A stretch of 64,000 nucleotides of DNA, from assembly GCA_002070115.1 (NCBI GenBank), contig MWCO01000001.1, positions 1 to 64,000 of the forward strand. The letters run 5' to 3'. Origin of the DNA: Deltaproteobacteria bacterium ADurb.Bin207. Lineage in GTDB: Bacteria; Myxococcota_A; Polyangia; Polyangiales; Polyangiaceae. Below are positions 33,149 to 42,122 of this stretch, piece by piece (the stretch's first letter is position 1; each line of letters starts with the position of its first letter). The notes beneath the pieces were generated by a model. That model made no database searches. It was not told the origin of the DNA and worked only from the letters and a program-made list of their open reading frames with translations. The translations under genes were made by a program, and so were the position numbers.

Positions 33149-33274
33149 TATTGGGATTGCATAACAAACTGGCGCAGCGTCGGTCGAGACCACCCCCCTT
33201 ATCGTCCCTGACGTTGCCTCAACTTCTCAACGCCCGGTCACGTGCCCCCCCCCGTCCGGGCGTTGCTCTTTTTG
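33149..33274 (+). ncRNA. Candidate small RNA upstream of purB
   Basis: A plus-strand promoter-like pair (TTGTAA at 33114-33119 and TCAAAT at 33137-33142, 17-base spacer) is followed about 90 bases later by an intrinsic-terminator-like hairpin (AACGCCCGG at 33229-33237 with CCGGGCGTT at 33256-33264) and CTTTTT on the plus strand. No plus-strand gene lies upstream that would need this terminator. The start at 33149 is a guess from the promoter spacing. Nothing else supports an RNA. Confidence 0.25.
33229..33274 (+). terminator. Intrinsic terminator-like hairpin, plus strand
   Basis: A 9-bp GC-rich stem (AACGCCCGG / CCGGGCGTT) with an 18-base C-rich loop is followed by GCTCTTTTTG on the plus strand. 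It lies 19 bp beyond the stop of the leftward topoisomerase VI operon. On the minus strand no T-tract follows it, so it either ends plus-strand transcripts or is only a hairpin for the leftward operon. Confidence 0.5.
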
Positions 33275-33292
33275 TCACCCCCGCCGCGAGCC

Positions 33293-34417
33293 CTACACCA
33301 GCCAGTCGCGTTTCGTGATTTTCTGCGGGATGTAAACGTCGGTGACGAAGCTGATGTCCTTGTTGGACAGCGCTTCGATTTCCATTTTGAATCCGGCTTT
33401 GAGCATGTCCTTGATTTCAGTCTGCCAGTGCTTGGCCGCGAACCACGGGTAGGAAAGCATCTGCCGCGCCCGATTCTCATCCTCTTTTTCCAGGGCGATA
33501 CGCACATCATCGCTCAGGCCGAACGTCTTGAAATCCCGGGTGCGAAGCCCGAGAAATCGAGCGGTGGGAACCGCCATGCGCATGGATTCGTAAGCGAGGG
33601 AGATCGACCCTTGTTTGACCACGCTGAAGATATAAAGGCCCCAGGGATCGTTATCGACGAGCACATACAGCGGGATTTTCAATTCGTTATGCATGCGCTG
33701 GAGCAGTCGACGAACGCCTCGGGTCGCCTGTCCGTTTCCGGTGACCAAGATGCATTTATGTTTTTTCCAGAACTTATCTTCATTGAGGCGGTGCCAGACG
33801 GCCTCTTTTTCTACGAGCAAAATATACTCTGCTTCGCATTGCTTGAATTGGATGACATGGTTTTCCGTGATGCTCGGTATGCTCCATCCCCCTGAACCCA
33901 TGCGAGCGAGATTGATGGTATCTCCCGCATCGACGATGGTCATGGGGCCGACCATCGAGCCGCGTTTGGCGGCAAAGAGGTGCAATTCTTCGCGCAAGGC
34001 ATCGACCGTGACTTCGAGGTCTTCGATGATGGGATCGCTTTCGGTTTGATCATCGAAGGTGTTTTCCCGAGAGCCTTTGATCGTGTGTTTGGTCATATAA
34101 AAGAGATCACGAATGCTCGTGGTCTTGCCCGATTTCAGTAGTTCTTTGCAGGCCGCGGCCACCAAAAAAGTCTGCATGAACTTTTTGGCCATGTTCAGGT
34201 TGAAAAATTCGCGACTTTGGCGACGGTCCCCCAGTTCGATCAAGCGTCGGTCTTCGTTCCAGGACACGTTGGACAGCGCGCGGATGGGAATTTGAAGGGT
34301 CGGATTATCGCTCGCTTGAATCTGGGCGAGGGTCTCTGCCGCGAGTTTTTCGATTTTGCGGATGGTCTGTTGGGCTCTTTGTTCGCGAGTGTGTGTCGTG
34401 GCCATGGTGCTTGTCAT
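33293..34417 (-). CDS. top6A: DNA topoisomerase VI subunit A
   Basis: Subunit A is the DNA-cleaving part of this type IIB topoisomerase, related to the meiotic Spo11 protein. The 374-residue sequence has the winged-helix (5Y-CAP) catalytic segment with [14 protein letters not shown], where Tyr107 should form the covalent DNA link. The Toprim domain shows LLVEKEAV (acidic ligand) and [13 protein letters not shown] (DxD), followed by FLGLRTRDF. The enzyme is general in archaea and plants but sporadic in bacteria. Its start overlaps the top6B stop (ATGA). Confidence 0.92.
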   Translation of the reverse strand: MTSTMATTHTREQRAQQTIRKIEKLAAETLAQIQASDNPTLQIPIRALSNVSWNEDRRLIELGDRRQSREFFNLNMAKKFMQTFLVAAACKELLKSGKTTSIRDLFYMTKHTIKGSRENTFDDQTESDPIIEDLEVTVDALREELHLFAAKRGSMVGPMTIVDAGDTINLARMGSGGWSIPSITENHVIQFKQCEAEYILLVEKEAVWHRLNEDKFWKKHKCILVTGNGQATRGVRRLLQRMHNELKIPLYVLVDNDPWGLYIFSVVKQGSISLAYESMRMAVPTARFLGLRTRDFKTFGLSDDVRIALEKEDENRARQMLSYPWFAAKHWQTEIKDMLKAGFKMEIEALSNKDISFVTDVYIPQKITKRDWLV

Positions 34418-36378
34418 TCCGAACGGCTTGCGAGCGTGTCATCAACGTGGGGCGAGCGTTGGTCGCCGTGGGGCGGACGATTCCGCGTCGGTTCGTCGTG
34501 ATTCATGAAGACTTGCCGCCCCTTTCGATCGTCTTCGATAGGCAAAAGCCTTCCGCTGATCGGAGCTTCACCATCCAAGGCATCGGCGGGAGGTGGCATG
34601 CTTGGGCCTTGGGGCGTGGGGTCGGGTTCCCCTTCTGATTCCGGTACCTCGATGTTGACGAAAGACGTGAGGGTCTCCAACAATGACTGGACGATCGCTT
34701 CCTGTTGTCGGCCGGTAAGCGCTGCCAAGCTTGCCCCCAGCTCAGGAATATACCGTTCAAATAGGCTTTTTCTTTTGAGCGCGTTTTCCGTGCGATGCCG
34801 TGCACGAAGGTGGGTGGCGAGTCGGCGCCCTGCTTCTTGAATTGCAAGGCGCATATCCTTGAGCAGTTCGGGATAGTGAGCCACCGCTTCCTTGGCTTCA
34901 CTCGTGAACGGCACCCACACGCTGGCGAGATGAAGAACCACCGCCACAGGACCGATCGGCAGCGACCCTTTCGGCTGTGCAAGCTGATACGCTTTCCAAT
35001 TCGTCTGGTAAACCGCTTCGGTCATCGCACAAGCTTTCGGCTGGTATTGCAGCGGCACCCGGTTGGCAAAACGCATGATTTCCGCCGGATTTTCCCGCTC
35101 CAATCGACCTCCGTAGGCGATGCCACACTCCACCACGAACGGGTTTCCCCGGTATACCGAGGGAGGACGAGTGACCGCTGTATAAAATTCAGCGTCGAAG
35201 CGGCGACGGAGCCCGGCGATGATCAACTCCTCGCCGATGGGCACGACGCAAGATGCGGGAGGGGCAAGCACGCGAACCGTCCCGAGAGCGTGGTGGATGG
35301 CCTCGATTTGTTCGGCGTCCAATTGGCTGGCTTTGGCTGAAGCCGGAACCCCCGCCTGATCGCAGATCTGCTGTGCAATCGACGCCGACACACGCGAAAA
35401 GCTTTCCACCAACGTTTTCTTGACCGTCTGCCCCCGCGCTTCGAGCATCATGCGAATCAGCAATCCAAGCTCCACACCGTGAGGATGCGGTTTGATCTCC
35501 AACGGTTCCCGAGGCAGTTCGTGTGCTGCTCGCTCGAATACCAATGGCTCCGCCATCTTCGGAAGCTTGTACGACAGAGACATGTGCGGATTCGCAATCA
35601 CCGTCTGCTCGAGGTAGGCGTCGATGCTCGTTCGTCCGCCCCGATAGGTTCCCGCCAGTTCCAATTCAACCCGGGTTCCGTGCTCTACCGCTTGCCAATC
35701 GTGTTCCGTGTCCGACAAAACCTCCGGCTTGTTGTGACGGGTATCGATTCGAAGCTCGATACGTCGAGCCATCTTTCCATTTCCCGTTTTCGAAAGAATG
35801 ACGACGGGTTTTCCGGTGGTGAGTTGCGCGTATAGGCCCGCGGCGCTGATACCGATGCCCTGCTGTCCACGGCTTTGCTTCAACCGATGGAACTTCGAAC
35901 CGTACAGCAGTTTGGCGAAAATTTTCGGCACTTGGCTTCGGACGATTCCGGGTCCGTTGTCTTGTACTGCCACGCGGTATCGGCCTTCCCCGACCTCGTC
36001 GACTTCCACGACCAAGTCCGGCAGGATGCCTGCCTCTTCACAGGCGTCGAGGGAGTTGTCGACGGCTTCCTTGATAGCGGTCAGCAGGGACTTGGCGGGA
36101 TTGTCGAATCCCAGTAAGTGTCTGTTTTTAGTGAAAAATTCGCTGACGCTGATTTCCCGTTGTCGAGAGGCCATCATTTCCGCGGTGGCGCGACGGGTGG
36201 GCTCATTTTTCGTGCGGCTGCTCCTATCCGGCGCATCGTTGGCGTCGTCGGGGGAGTGAGTCTGTTCAGTCTCGTCATCCAAGGATTTTGTGCTGGTTTC
36301 CGAAAGCGGTTGTTCGAATAGGTCCAGCAACAAAGAGCGCTGACCGTGGCTCGGATCGGGGTTCCGGGGTCGATTCAT
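34414..36378 (-). CDS. top6B: DNA topoisomerase VI subunit B
   Basis: Subunit B carries the GHKL ATPase that drives strand passage. The 654-residue sequence has a ~75-residue Ser/Asp-rich N-terminal extension, then the Bergerat fold: [14 protein letters not shown] (N box), [10 protein letters not shown] (G1) and [15 protein letters not shown] (G2), a helix-two-turn-helix-like region ([20 protein letters not shown]) and the transducer ending in [21 protein letters not shown] start at the ATG at 36378. It overlaps top6A by 4 bp. Confidence 0.92.
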   Translation of the reverse strand: MNRPRNPDPSHGQRSLLLDLFEQPLSETSTKSLDDETEQTHSPDDANDAPDRSSRTKNEPTRRATAEMMASRQREISVSEFFTKNRHLLGFDNPAKSLLTAIKEAVDNSLDACEEAGILPDLVVEVDEVGEGRYRVAVQDNGPGIVRSQVPKIFAKLLYGSKFHRLKQSRGQQGIGISAAGLYAQLTTGKPVVILSKTGNGKMARRIELRIDTRHNKPEVLSDTEHDWQAVEHGTRVELELAGTYRGGRTSIDAYLEQTVIANPHMSLSYKLPKMAEPLVFERAAHELPREPLEIKPHPHGVELGLLIRMMLEARGQTVKKTLVESFSRVSASIAQQICDQAGVPASAKASQLDAEQIEAIHHALGTVRVLAPPASCVVPIGEELIIAGLRRRFDAEFYTAVTRPPSVYRGNPFVVECGIAYGGRLERENPAEIMRFANRVPLQYQPKACAMTEAVYQTNWKAYQLAQPKGSLPIGPVAVVLHLASVWVPFTSEAKEAVAHYPELLKDMRLAIQEAGRRLATHLRARHRTENALKRKSLFERYIPELGASLAALTGRQQEAIVQSLLETLTSFVNIEVPESEGEPDPTPQGPSMPPPADALDGEAPISGRLLPIEDDRKGRQVFMNHDEPTRNRPPHGDQRSPHVDDTLASRSE

Positions 36379-36389
36379 CACAGCGTTTG

Positions 36390-36418
36390 ACGTAGGTGGT
36401 AGCCTGTACAAATGTCAA
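36390..36418 (-). promoter_or_regulatory. Candidate promoter for top6B
   Basis: On the minus strand a consensus -35 hexamer TTGACA lies at 36413-36418, and 17 bases later is a poor -10 (CTACGT). If used, the transcript would start only a few bases before the top6B ATG, so the leader would be very short. The -10 match is weak. Confidence 0.3.
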
Positions 36419-36530
36419 GCAAACGGTCGGGTGGGCCTGGTTCACCGGACATGGGAAACCAACACCATGCCACGGGTAGCGTGCGGCGCAAGACTGGAAT
36501 CTTGCTTCGAGTCGAGTATGGATAGAGTTT

Positions 36531-36992
36531 GTGCCAGCTTTATATTCATTGGTCGCGTTGACGTTTTGTCTCGATGGGCAACGGCGTGTACTTGTCGTGC
36601 AGGAATCCAGGCCGGATTGCTGGGGACGGTACTACATTCCCGCGGGTCGTGGGGCGACGGGGGAGGATCCTTTGCGGCTCGCGTGTCGGGTGACCCTCGA
36701 AAAAACCGGTATTCACGTGGAGCCTCTGGGAGTCGTGGGCTTCGAACACAATCCACCCATTGGGCAATATCCAGGGCAATTGCGCGTACTTGTGGTCGCT
36801 CAGGCCATCGGTGGAACCCTGAAACGCGTCGAAGACAGCCATTCTCTGGGTGCTGCATGGATAGCCCACGACGATGTGAGGGGTCTCAAATTGCGTTCGG
36901 ATGACTTTTTGCCTTGGCTCGATGACCTGATGTTGGGTGCTTTGCCGGTCTTGCCGGCGACCTCGTGGAGAGCGCTGGGGGGACGACCGTAG
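36531..36992 (+). CDS. Nudix-fold protein with degenerate Nudix box
   Basis: The 153-residue protein starts at a GTG and has the Nudix layout: VALTFCLDGQRRVLVVQESR, RYYIPAGRGATGEDPLRLA, and ARVTLEKTG-like helix. The canonical G(x5)E(x7)REUxEExGU reads G..E...R-V-T-L-E-K-T-G-I, so the Glu after Arg is Val and the second Glu of the EE pair is Lys. Metal binding and hydrolysis are therefore uncertain. It could be a Nudix-like ligand binder. It diverges from top6B. Confidence 0.7.
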   Translation: MPALYSLVALTFCLDGQRRVLVVQESRPDCWGRYYIPAGRGATGEDPLRLACRVTLEKTGIHVEPLGVVGFEHNPPIGQYPGQLRVLVVAQAIGGTLKRVEDSHSLGAAWIAHDDVRGLKLRSDDFLPWLDDLMLGALPVLPATSWRALGGRP

Positions 36993-37106
36993 GAGCCTGG
37001 TCCCATTGCTCCTCTTTCGTGATGGATACGTTGTTTTCTCGTAGCCCTGGTTCCCGAATACGCGCGTTACATGGTAGGTTCCCGGCTCTCTGCAAGGGAA
37101 TTCGCC

Positions 37107-38294
37107 ATGAAGATACACGAATATCAAGCCAAACAGATCTTCGCTCGTCACGGAGTGCCAATCCCCAAAGGTTACCCCGCGCTTTCTGTCGATGAGGCGG
37201 AAGCCGCGGCACGCCGTCTCGTTGAGGAAACCAACAGCCAAGTACTCGTGGTCAAGGCTCAAATTCATGCCGGGGGCCGAGGAAAAGGCGGAGGTGTCAA
37301 GCTCGCGAAAAACGGAGTGGATGATGCGCGAAAGCTCGCCGAACAAATTCTCGGTATGCAACTTGTCACGCATCAAACGGGACCGGAAGGGCAAAAGGTT
37401 CGACGCCTTTACATCGAGCAAGGGCTCGATATCGAACGCGAACTATACCTTGGCATGGTTGTGGATCGAGAGAAGCGTCGAGTTGCGATGATGGCGTCCA
37501 CCGAAGGTGGCGTGGAAATCGAGAAAGTGGCGGCGGAAACGCCAGAAAAAATCCTTACGGTCCACCTCGATCCGGTGGTCGGTCTCACCGCATTTCAGGC
37601 GCGTCAGCTCGCGTTTGGGCTCGATCTTGCCAAGCACGGAAAAGAAACGGTTTCGCACTTTGTCAAACTTGCCATGAAGTTGGCATCTCTTTTCACGCAA
37701 GAGGATTGTTCGCTTTGCGAGATCAATCCGCTGGTCGTCACCAAACAAGGGACGGTGGTCGCTCTCGATGCCAAGATCAACTTCGATGACAACGCGGACT
37801 TTCGTCATAAGACGTGGAACGAGTTGCGTGATGTCGACGAAGAGGATGCGGTCGAGCTTGATGCCAAGAGCGCGGGGCTTTCGTATGTATCGCTCGATGG
37901 CAACATAGGTTGCCTGGTCAACGGCGCTGGTCTTGCGATGTCGACGATGGACATCATCAAGCATTTTGGTGGTGAGCCCGCGAACTTCCTCGACGTGGGG
38001 GGGAGCGCAACGGAAGAAGCTGTCACGAAAGCGTTTCGCATCATCTTGAGCAGCCCCAAAGTGAAAGCGATTTTCGTCAACATCTTCGGCGGAATCATGA
38101 AGTGCGATCTCATCGCCGCGGGCGTGATTGCCGCCTCCAAACAGGTGGGTCTAAAAGTTCCTTTGGTCGTCCGTCTCGAAGGCACCAACGTGGAATTGGG
38201 TCGTCAAATGTTGGCGGATAGCGGGTTGGCGATTCAAAGTGCGACATCCATGAAAGACGGCGCGCAGAAAGTCGTTGCGGCGGCGAATAAGTAG
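37107..38294 (+). CDS. sucC: Succinyl-CoA ligase, beta subunit
   Basis: SucC provides the nucleotide-binding ATP-grasp domain of the citric-acid-cycle enzyme that makes ATP or GTP from succinyl-CoA. The 395-residue sequence starts [20 protein letters not shown] and has [50 protein letters not shown] and [12 protein letters not shown] start at the ATG at 37107; an upstream GTG would add 12 unusual residues. sucD follows 9 bp later. Confidence 0.96.
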   Translation: MKIHEYQAKQIFARHGVPIPKGYPALSVDEAEAAARRLVEETNSQVLVVKAQIHAGGRGKGGGVKLAKNGVDDARKLAEQILGMQLVTHQTGPEGQKVRRLYIEQGLDIERELYLGMVVDREKRRVAMMASTEGGVEIEKVAAETPEKILTVHLDPVVGLTAFQARQLAFGLDLAKHGKETVSHFVKLAMKLASLFTQEDCSLCEINPLVVTKQGTVVALDAKINFDDNADFRHKTWNELRDVDEEDAVELDAKSAGLSYVSLDGNIGCLVNGAGLAMSTMDIIKHFGGEPANFLDVGGSATEEAVTKAFRIILSSPKVKAIFVNIFGGIMKCDLIAAGVIAASKQVGLKVPLVVRLEGTNVELGRQMLADSGLAIQSATSMKDGAQKVVAAANK

Positions 38295-38303
38295 AGGTCC
38301 AAG

Positions 38304-39176
38304 ATGGCAATTTTAGTCAACAAAGACACCAAGGTCGTCGTCCAAGGCATCACCGGCGGAGCTGGCTCCCAGCATGCCAAGCAGTGCCTAGAATACGGCA
38401 CGAAAATCGTTGCGGGAGTGACGCCCCATCGTGGCGGCGAGATGTGGGAAGGCAAAGTGCCGGTGTTCAACACCGTCAAAGAGGCGATTCAAAAAACCGG
38501 CGCGGACACATCGTTGATCTTCGTTCCTCCTCCCGGCGCTGCCGATGCGATCATGGAAGCGGCCGAAGCTGGCGCACGTCTCATCGTATGCATCACGGAA
38601 GGCATTCCCACCATGGATATGATTCAGGTGCGCCGTTATCTCGAGGCAAAGCCCGTGCGTCTCATCGGCCCCAACTGTCCGGGCATCATTACCCCTGGGC
38701 AGTGCAAAATTGGGATTATGCCCGGTCATGTTCATTTGCCTGGACACGTCGGTGTCGTGTCTCGAAGTGGAACGCTGACCTATGAGGCGGTGGGTCAACT
38801 CACGGCCTTGGGCATCGGTCAATCCACCTGCATCGGAATCGGAGGCGATCCTGTGGGAGGTATTGATTTTATTGATGTTTTATCGGAGTTCAACGCTGAC
38901 CCGGATACCCACGGCGTGATCATGATTGGTGAGATCGGGGGCAATGCGGAGGAGCGTGCCGCTGCTTGGATCAAAGCCAACATGAAAAAGCCGGTGGCCG
39001 TGTTCATCGCTGGTTCCACCGCGCCGCCAGGCAAGCGAATGGGGCATGCGGGCGCGATCATTGCCGGTGGAAAAGGGACCGCGGAGGATAAAATCGCTGC
39101 CATGAAAGCGGCAGGCGTTGCTGTCGCCCCTACACCCGGAGACATGGGCGTAACCATGCAGGCCATGCTGCGATAA
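38304..39176 (+). CDS. sucD: Succinyl-CoA ligase, alpha subunit
   Basis: SucD binds CoA and carries the phosphorylated histidine. The 290-residue sequence has [59 protein letters not shown] and the active-site region [15 protein letters not shown], in which the His is the phospho-acceptor. It forms an operon with sucC. Confidence 0.96.
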   Translation: MAILVNKDTKVVVQGITGGAGSQHAKQCLEYGTKIVAGVTPHRGGEMWEGKVPVFNTVKEAIQKTGADTSLIFVPPPGAADAIMEAAEAGARLIVCITEGIPTMDMIQVRRYLEAKPVRLIGPNCPGIITPGQCKIGIMPGHVHLPGHVGVVSRSGTLTYEAVGQLTALGIGQSTCIGIGGDPVGGIDFIDVLSEFNADPDTHGVIMIGEIGGNAEERAAAWIKANMKKPVAVFIAGSTAPPGKRMGHAGAIIAGGKGTAEDKIAAMKAAGVAVAPTPGDMGVTMQAMLR

Positions 39177-39403
39177 ACCGTCGTCGATGGGGCCTCCTCA
39201 CCTCAGCAAATCTGTGAAAATCCTAAAGAATATCTCCGGTGGTCGGAACAGCCCGTGCCGCTGGCTCGTGCGTATGCCTCGAGCCATCCCCCCCCGATAA
39301 AATTCCTGTAGCGGCTGCCCGTCCAAGCGACTACACAGCGGTCGCAACCCTAGGATCTTGCTTGTAAGCTAGCGAGATTCCAATTCTTTCATGGGAGGTG
39401 ACC

Positions 39404-39823
39404 GTGGCGCTCGAACGCACCCTATCCATCATCAAACCCAACGCCGTCGAGGAAGGCCATGTAGGGGCCATCCTCCATCGATTCGAACAAGAAGGCTTTC
39501 GCTTCGTCGCGATGAAAATGATCCAACTCAGTCGTCAACAAGCGGAAGGGTTTTATGCCGTCCACAAACAGCGTCCGTTCTTTCAGGACCTGGTTGCTTT
39601 CATGACGCGGTCCAAGGTCGTGGTGATTGCGCTCGAGCGTGAGGATGCGATCCGCAAGTATCGGGAGGTAATTGGGGCTACCGATCCGGCCAAAGCGGCG
39701 GAAGGGACGGTGCGCAAGATGTACGGAAAGAACTTGGAGGAGAATGCCGTACATGGTTCTGATGCGAAGGAAACGGCAGCGTTTGAGATTGGGTGGTTCT
39801 TTGCGGAAAACGAGTTAGCATAG
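39404..39823 (+). CDS. ndk: Nucleoside diphosphate kinase
   Basis: Ndk balances nucleoside triphosphate pools by a phospho-histidine mechanism. The 139-residue sequence starts [20 protein letters not shown], has the [19 protein letters not shown] loop and the active-site [16 protein letters not shown] with its catalytic His. I start at the second GTG (39404), which has GGGAGG about 6 bases upstream and gives the usual [12 protein letters not shown] beginning; the GTG at 39398 overlaps that site. Confidence 0.95.
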   Translation: MALERTLSIIKPNAVEEGHVGAILHRFEQEGFRFVAMKMIQLSRQQAEGFYAVHKQRPFFQDLVAFMTRSKVVVIALEREDAIRKYREVIGATDPAKAAEGTVRKMYGKNLEENAVHGSDAKETAAFEIGWFFAENELA

Positions 39824-39873
39824 GCATTACCCGCGGGGGTCATGGCACCTTGGAGCCGACAGGTCGGTGGGGG

Positions 39874-40749
39874 ATGCAATACCAAACACGAACAACGACT
39901 CGTGAAGATGGTTTCGATACCGCGCAAGGCTATGTGCGTGATGGTCTTGCGAGTTTGCGCAACCTTGAGAACTTGCTCAAATCTCCAAAGATTGGGCCGC
40001 GAGCGCTCGAAAAAGCCGTGGCCCAGATCCACGCCGGATGCTCGCCATTCAGAGATGCTTTGGTGTCGATCGTCGATATGGTGGGAAGCCGAAAAGCGGA
40101 GCTGCCGGTGGGTAGCTTGAGCGATTTTGCGCGTGATCGTGTCGATCAGCTTTGCCACGCGGTATCGAATGCCGCCAAAAAAGACATGGGAGCCAAATCG
40201 AGGCTTCGGCTCGAAAGGCAGATTACGGAGGTTCTTCCGGACTTGGATGTGGTTCGAGAACTCATCGATTTGCTGGACAGTGCGACATATAGCGCGCCCA
40301 CGGAGTTGGACTTGAATGCCTTGCTATGGGAGACGTTGACCCATCGTGTCTCGCCGCATCCAAACCAACCTGAGGTTGTGCCGGTGGCGCTATCTCGTGC
40401 CGCGGAAGGAGCCACGGTGTGGACCGATGCACGCGTGTTGATGCCGATGATGAGTATTGCGTTTGGCTCGGTAGCGCATCAAGGGGCAAAGCAAATGCAC
40501 GTGTCGGCGGAGTTGGATGAGCAAGGGGGAGCGTCTGTCTTGTGCCGCAGGGATGACGATCATCCCGCGGCGAACCTGCCGTGCGTTTGGCCTCGTGTGG
40601 TGATGCCGAGTCGTGACGTCTTGTCCGTGGCTTCTGCGCTCACGGGGGTGACGTTATCGATGGAGCCAACGACAGTGACTCTTCGAATTTTACCGCAGCG
40701 CTCGGCGGATGACCTGGGTATGGCCGTGTCGAACCGTTTTCTTTCGTAG
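39874..40749 (+). CDS. Protein of unknown function between ndk and a Ser/Thr kinase gene
   Basis: The 291-residue protein has a helical N-terminal half (LASLRNLENLLKSPKIGPRA, DQLCHAVSNAAKKDMGAKSR) and an alpha/beta C-terminal half. The order (helices, then MPMMSIAFGSVAHQGAKQMH and VSAELDEQGGASVLCRRDDD) loosely recalls the dimerisation helices and ATPase-like fold of histidine kinases, but the N, G1 and G2 boxes are not seen. I start at the ATG at 39874; upstream residues are not convincing. It may be linked to the following kinase gene, 62 bp away. Confidence 0.5.
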   Translation: MQYQTRTTTREDGFDTAQGYVRDGLASLRNLENLLKSPKIGPRALEKAVAQIHAGCSPFRDALVSIVDMVGSRKAELPVGSLSDFARDRVDQLCHAVSNAAKKDMGAKSRLRLERQITEVLPDLDVVRELIDLLDSATYSAPTELDLNALLWETLTHRVSPHPNQPEVVPVALSRAAEGATVWTDARVLMPMMSIAFGSVAHQGAKQMHVSAELDEQGGASVLCRRDDDHPAANLPCVWPRVVMPSRDVLSVASALTGVTLSMEPTTVTLRILPQRSADDLGMAVSNRFLS

Positions 40750-40811
40750 GCTCCCACGAATTCGACGTAACCCTTGACGGCAGGGCTTGTTAGGCGACAA
40801 GGTCGATATGG

Positions 40812-41915
40812 ATGGGTAACGATCCAAAGCTTCGTATGGTTGCAGAAAAGCGTGTGGGGCAGATGCTTTGTGGAAAGTGGCATCTGGATAAGCTTCTCGA
40901 CATTGGGGGAATGGCGGCGGTGTACGAGGCCACGCATCGAAACGGCAATCGCGTGGCGGTCAAAGTATTACATCCCATCTTTCCAAAGGCATCGAGTGTT
41001 CGCGAACGGTTTTTGCGCGAGGGATACTTGGCGAATCGCGTCAACCATCCCGGGGCGGTTACCGTATTGGATGATGATACGGCCGAGGATGGAGCCGTAT
41101 TTTTGGTGATGGAGCTATTGGAAGGCCAATCGATGGAAGCGCTGTTGCAACGCAGTGGCAACGTCTTGTCAGTGCAACACGTGCTTGCCATTGCCGACCA
41201 AACCTTGGACGTTCTGGCTACGGCGCATGGCGCTGGTGTCATCCATCGGGACATCAAGCCAGGCAATATTTTTCTGACGAAACAAGGACAGGTCAAAGTG
41301 TTGGACTTCGGTCTGGCCCGTCTCAAAGAGGCCGATCCGAAAACGCAGCTCACGGGTGTGGGAGTCGTGATGGGAACGAGTTCCTACATGGCTCCGGAAC
41401 AAGCTCGTAGCCAATGGGATCGTGTCGATGGTCGGACCGACTTGTTTGCGGTGGGAGCGGTGATGTTTCGGTCCTTGGCGGGCCGGGTGGTGCATGAAGC
41501 GGAAACACCGACGGATCGATTGTTGGCGGCCATGACTAAACCCGCGATTTCCGTGGGTGAAGTGGCACCGCACCTTCCCAAGGTCGTGGTGGGTGTCATC
41601 GATCGAGCGTTGAAGTTCTCCATGGATGATCGTTGGAACGACGCCAAAGCCATGCAGCTTGCTGTTCGTCAGTCCTTTGCGCTCATGACGGCCCATGGGC
41701 AACTTTCGACACCCTCGTCCGCGCCCCCGCCGTCGGAGTCGACTTCGGATAGCATTGTGGTGGACATGACCTCGGAGGTGCATGAACTGGGTGTGGAAGA
41801 TATGATGTCCATCGCCCCGCAACTCATGGATCGACTTCCGGAGGTTTCCGCCTATCTCGTTGAGGAGATGTTGACCGAGGCTGATCGACTCGATCCGAGC
41901 GACAACGGAAAATAG
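40812..41915 (+). CDS. Serine/threonine protein kinase (soluble)
   Basis: The 367-residue protein has a complete Hanks-type kinase domain: GGMAAVYEATHRNGNRVAVK with the invariant Lys, HRDIKPGNIFLT, VLDFGLARLKE and SSYMAPEQ. There is no transmembrane segment; after the kinase domain comes a Ser/Pro-rich, acidic tail. Such kinases are abundant in myxobacteria. It may act with the unknown gene upstream. Confidence 0.9.
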   Translation: MGNDPKLRMVAEKRVGQMLCGKWHLDKLLDIGGMAAVYEATHRNGNRVAVKVLHPIFPKASSVRERFLREGYLANRVNHPGAVTVLDDDTAEDGAVFLVMELLEGQSMEALLQRSGNVLSVQHVLAIADQTLDVLATAHGAGVIHRDIKPGNIFLTKQGQVKVLDFGLARLKEADPKTQLTGVGVVMGTSSYMAPEQARSQWDRVDGRTDLFAVGAVMFRSLAGRVVHEAETPTDRLLAAMTKPAISVGEVAPHLPKVVVGVIDRALKFSMDDRWNDAKAMQLAVRQSFALMTAHGQLSTPSSAPPPSESTSDSIVVDMTSEVHELGVEDMMSIAPQLMDRLPEVSAYLVEEMLTEADRLDPSDNGK

Positions 41916-41950
41916 ACGCGTCTTGGTGGGGAATCGTATAATTATAATGT

Positions 41951-41969
41951 AATATCAATAGGTTACGAG
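41951..41969 (+). repeat. AT-rich intergenic motif, copy 3
   Basis: AATATCAATAGGTTACGAG lies between the kinase gene and mgtE, in a local AT-rich island. It matches the copy at 24310-24328 at 16 of 19 positions. It could be a regulatory or structural element; the role is unknown. Confidence 0.4.
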
Positions 41970-42122
41970 TTCGTCGGATAGTCCGAACCGAGTCTTTCCG
42001 GTCTGTCGTGCGTGCCGATGCGAAAACGGCGCGGCCGTGGATGGGAATGGGTTTCGGAATCGCCTCCTTGAAAGCGTTTTCGTTTTTCTTTCCCGGCGTT
42101 TTGTGCGCAAGGGCATTGGGAC

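Larger units (their letters stand above)
32908..33292. other. 385-bp intergenic region with AT-rich island, dyad and hairpin
   Basis: This is the only stretch longer than 300 bases without a protein gene. It lies upstream of purB and downstream of the topoisomerase VI operon, both leftward. It contains an AT-rich island (about 33010-33170), a perfect dyad at 33013-33031, an 8-bp palindrome TTGATCAA near 33134, a sigma70-like promoter on the plus strand and a GC-rich hairpin with a T-tract on the plus strand. The latter two are entered separately as a possible small RNA. Confidence 0.7.

Noticed and set aside
41916-42122. Magnesium riboswitch in the mgtE leader
   Set aside because: No convincing M-box helices or conserved core could be drawn by eye; only an AT-rich island and simple sequence were seen.
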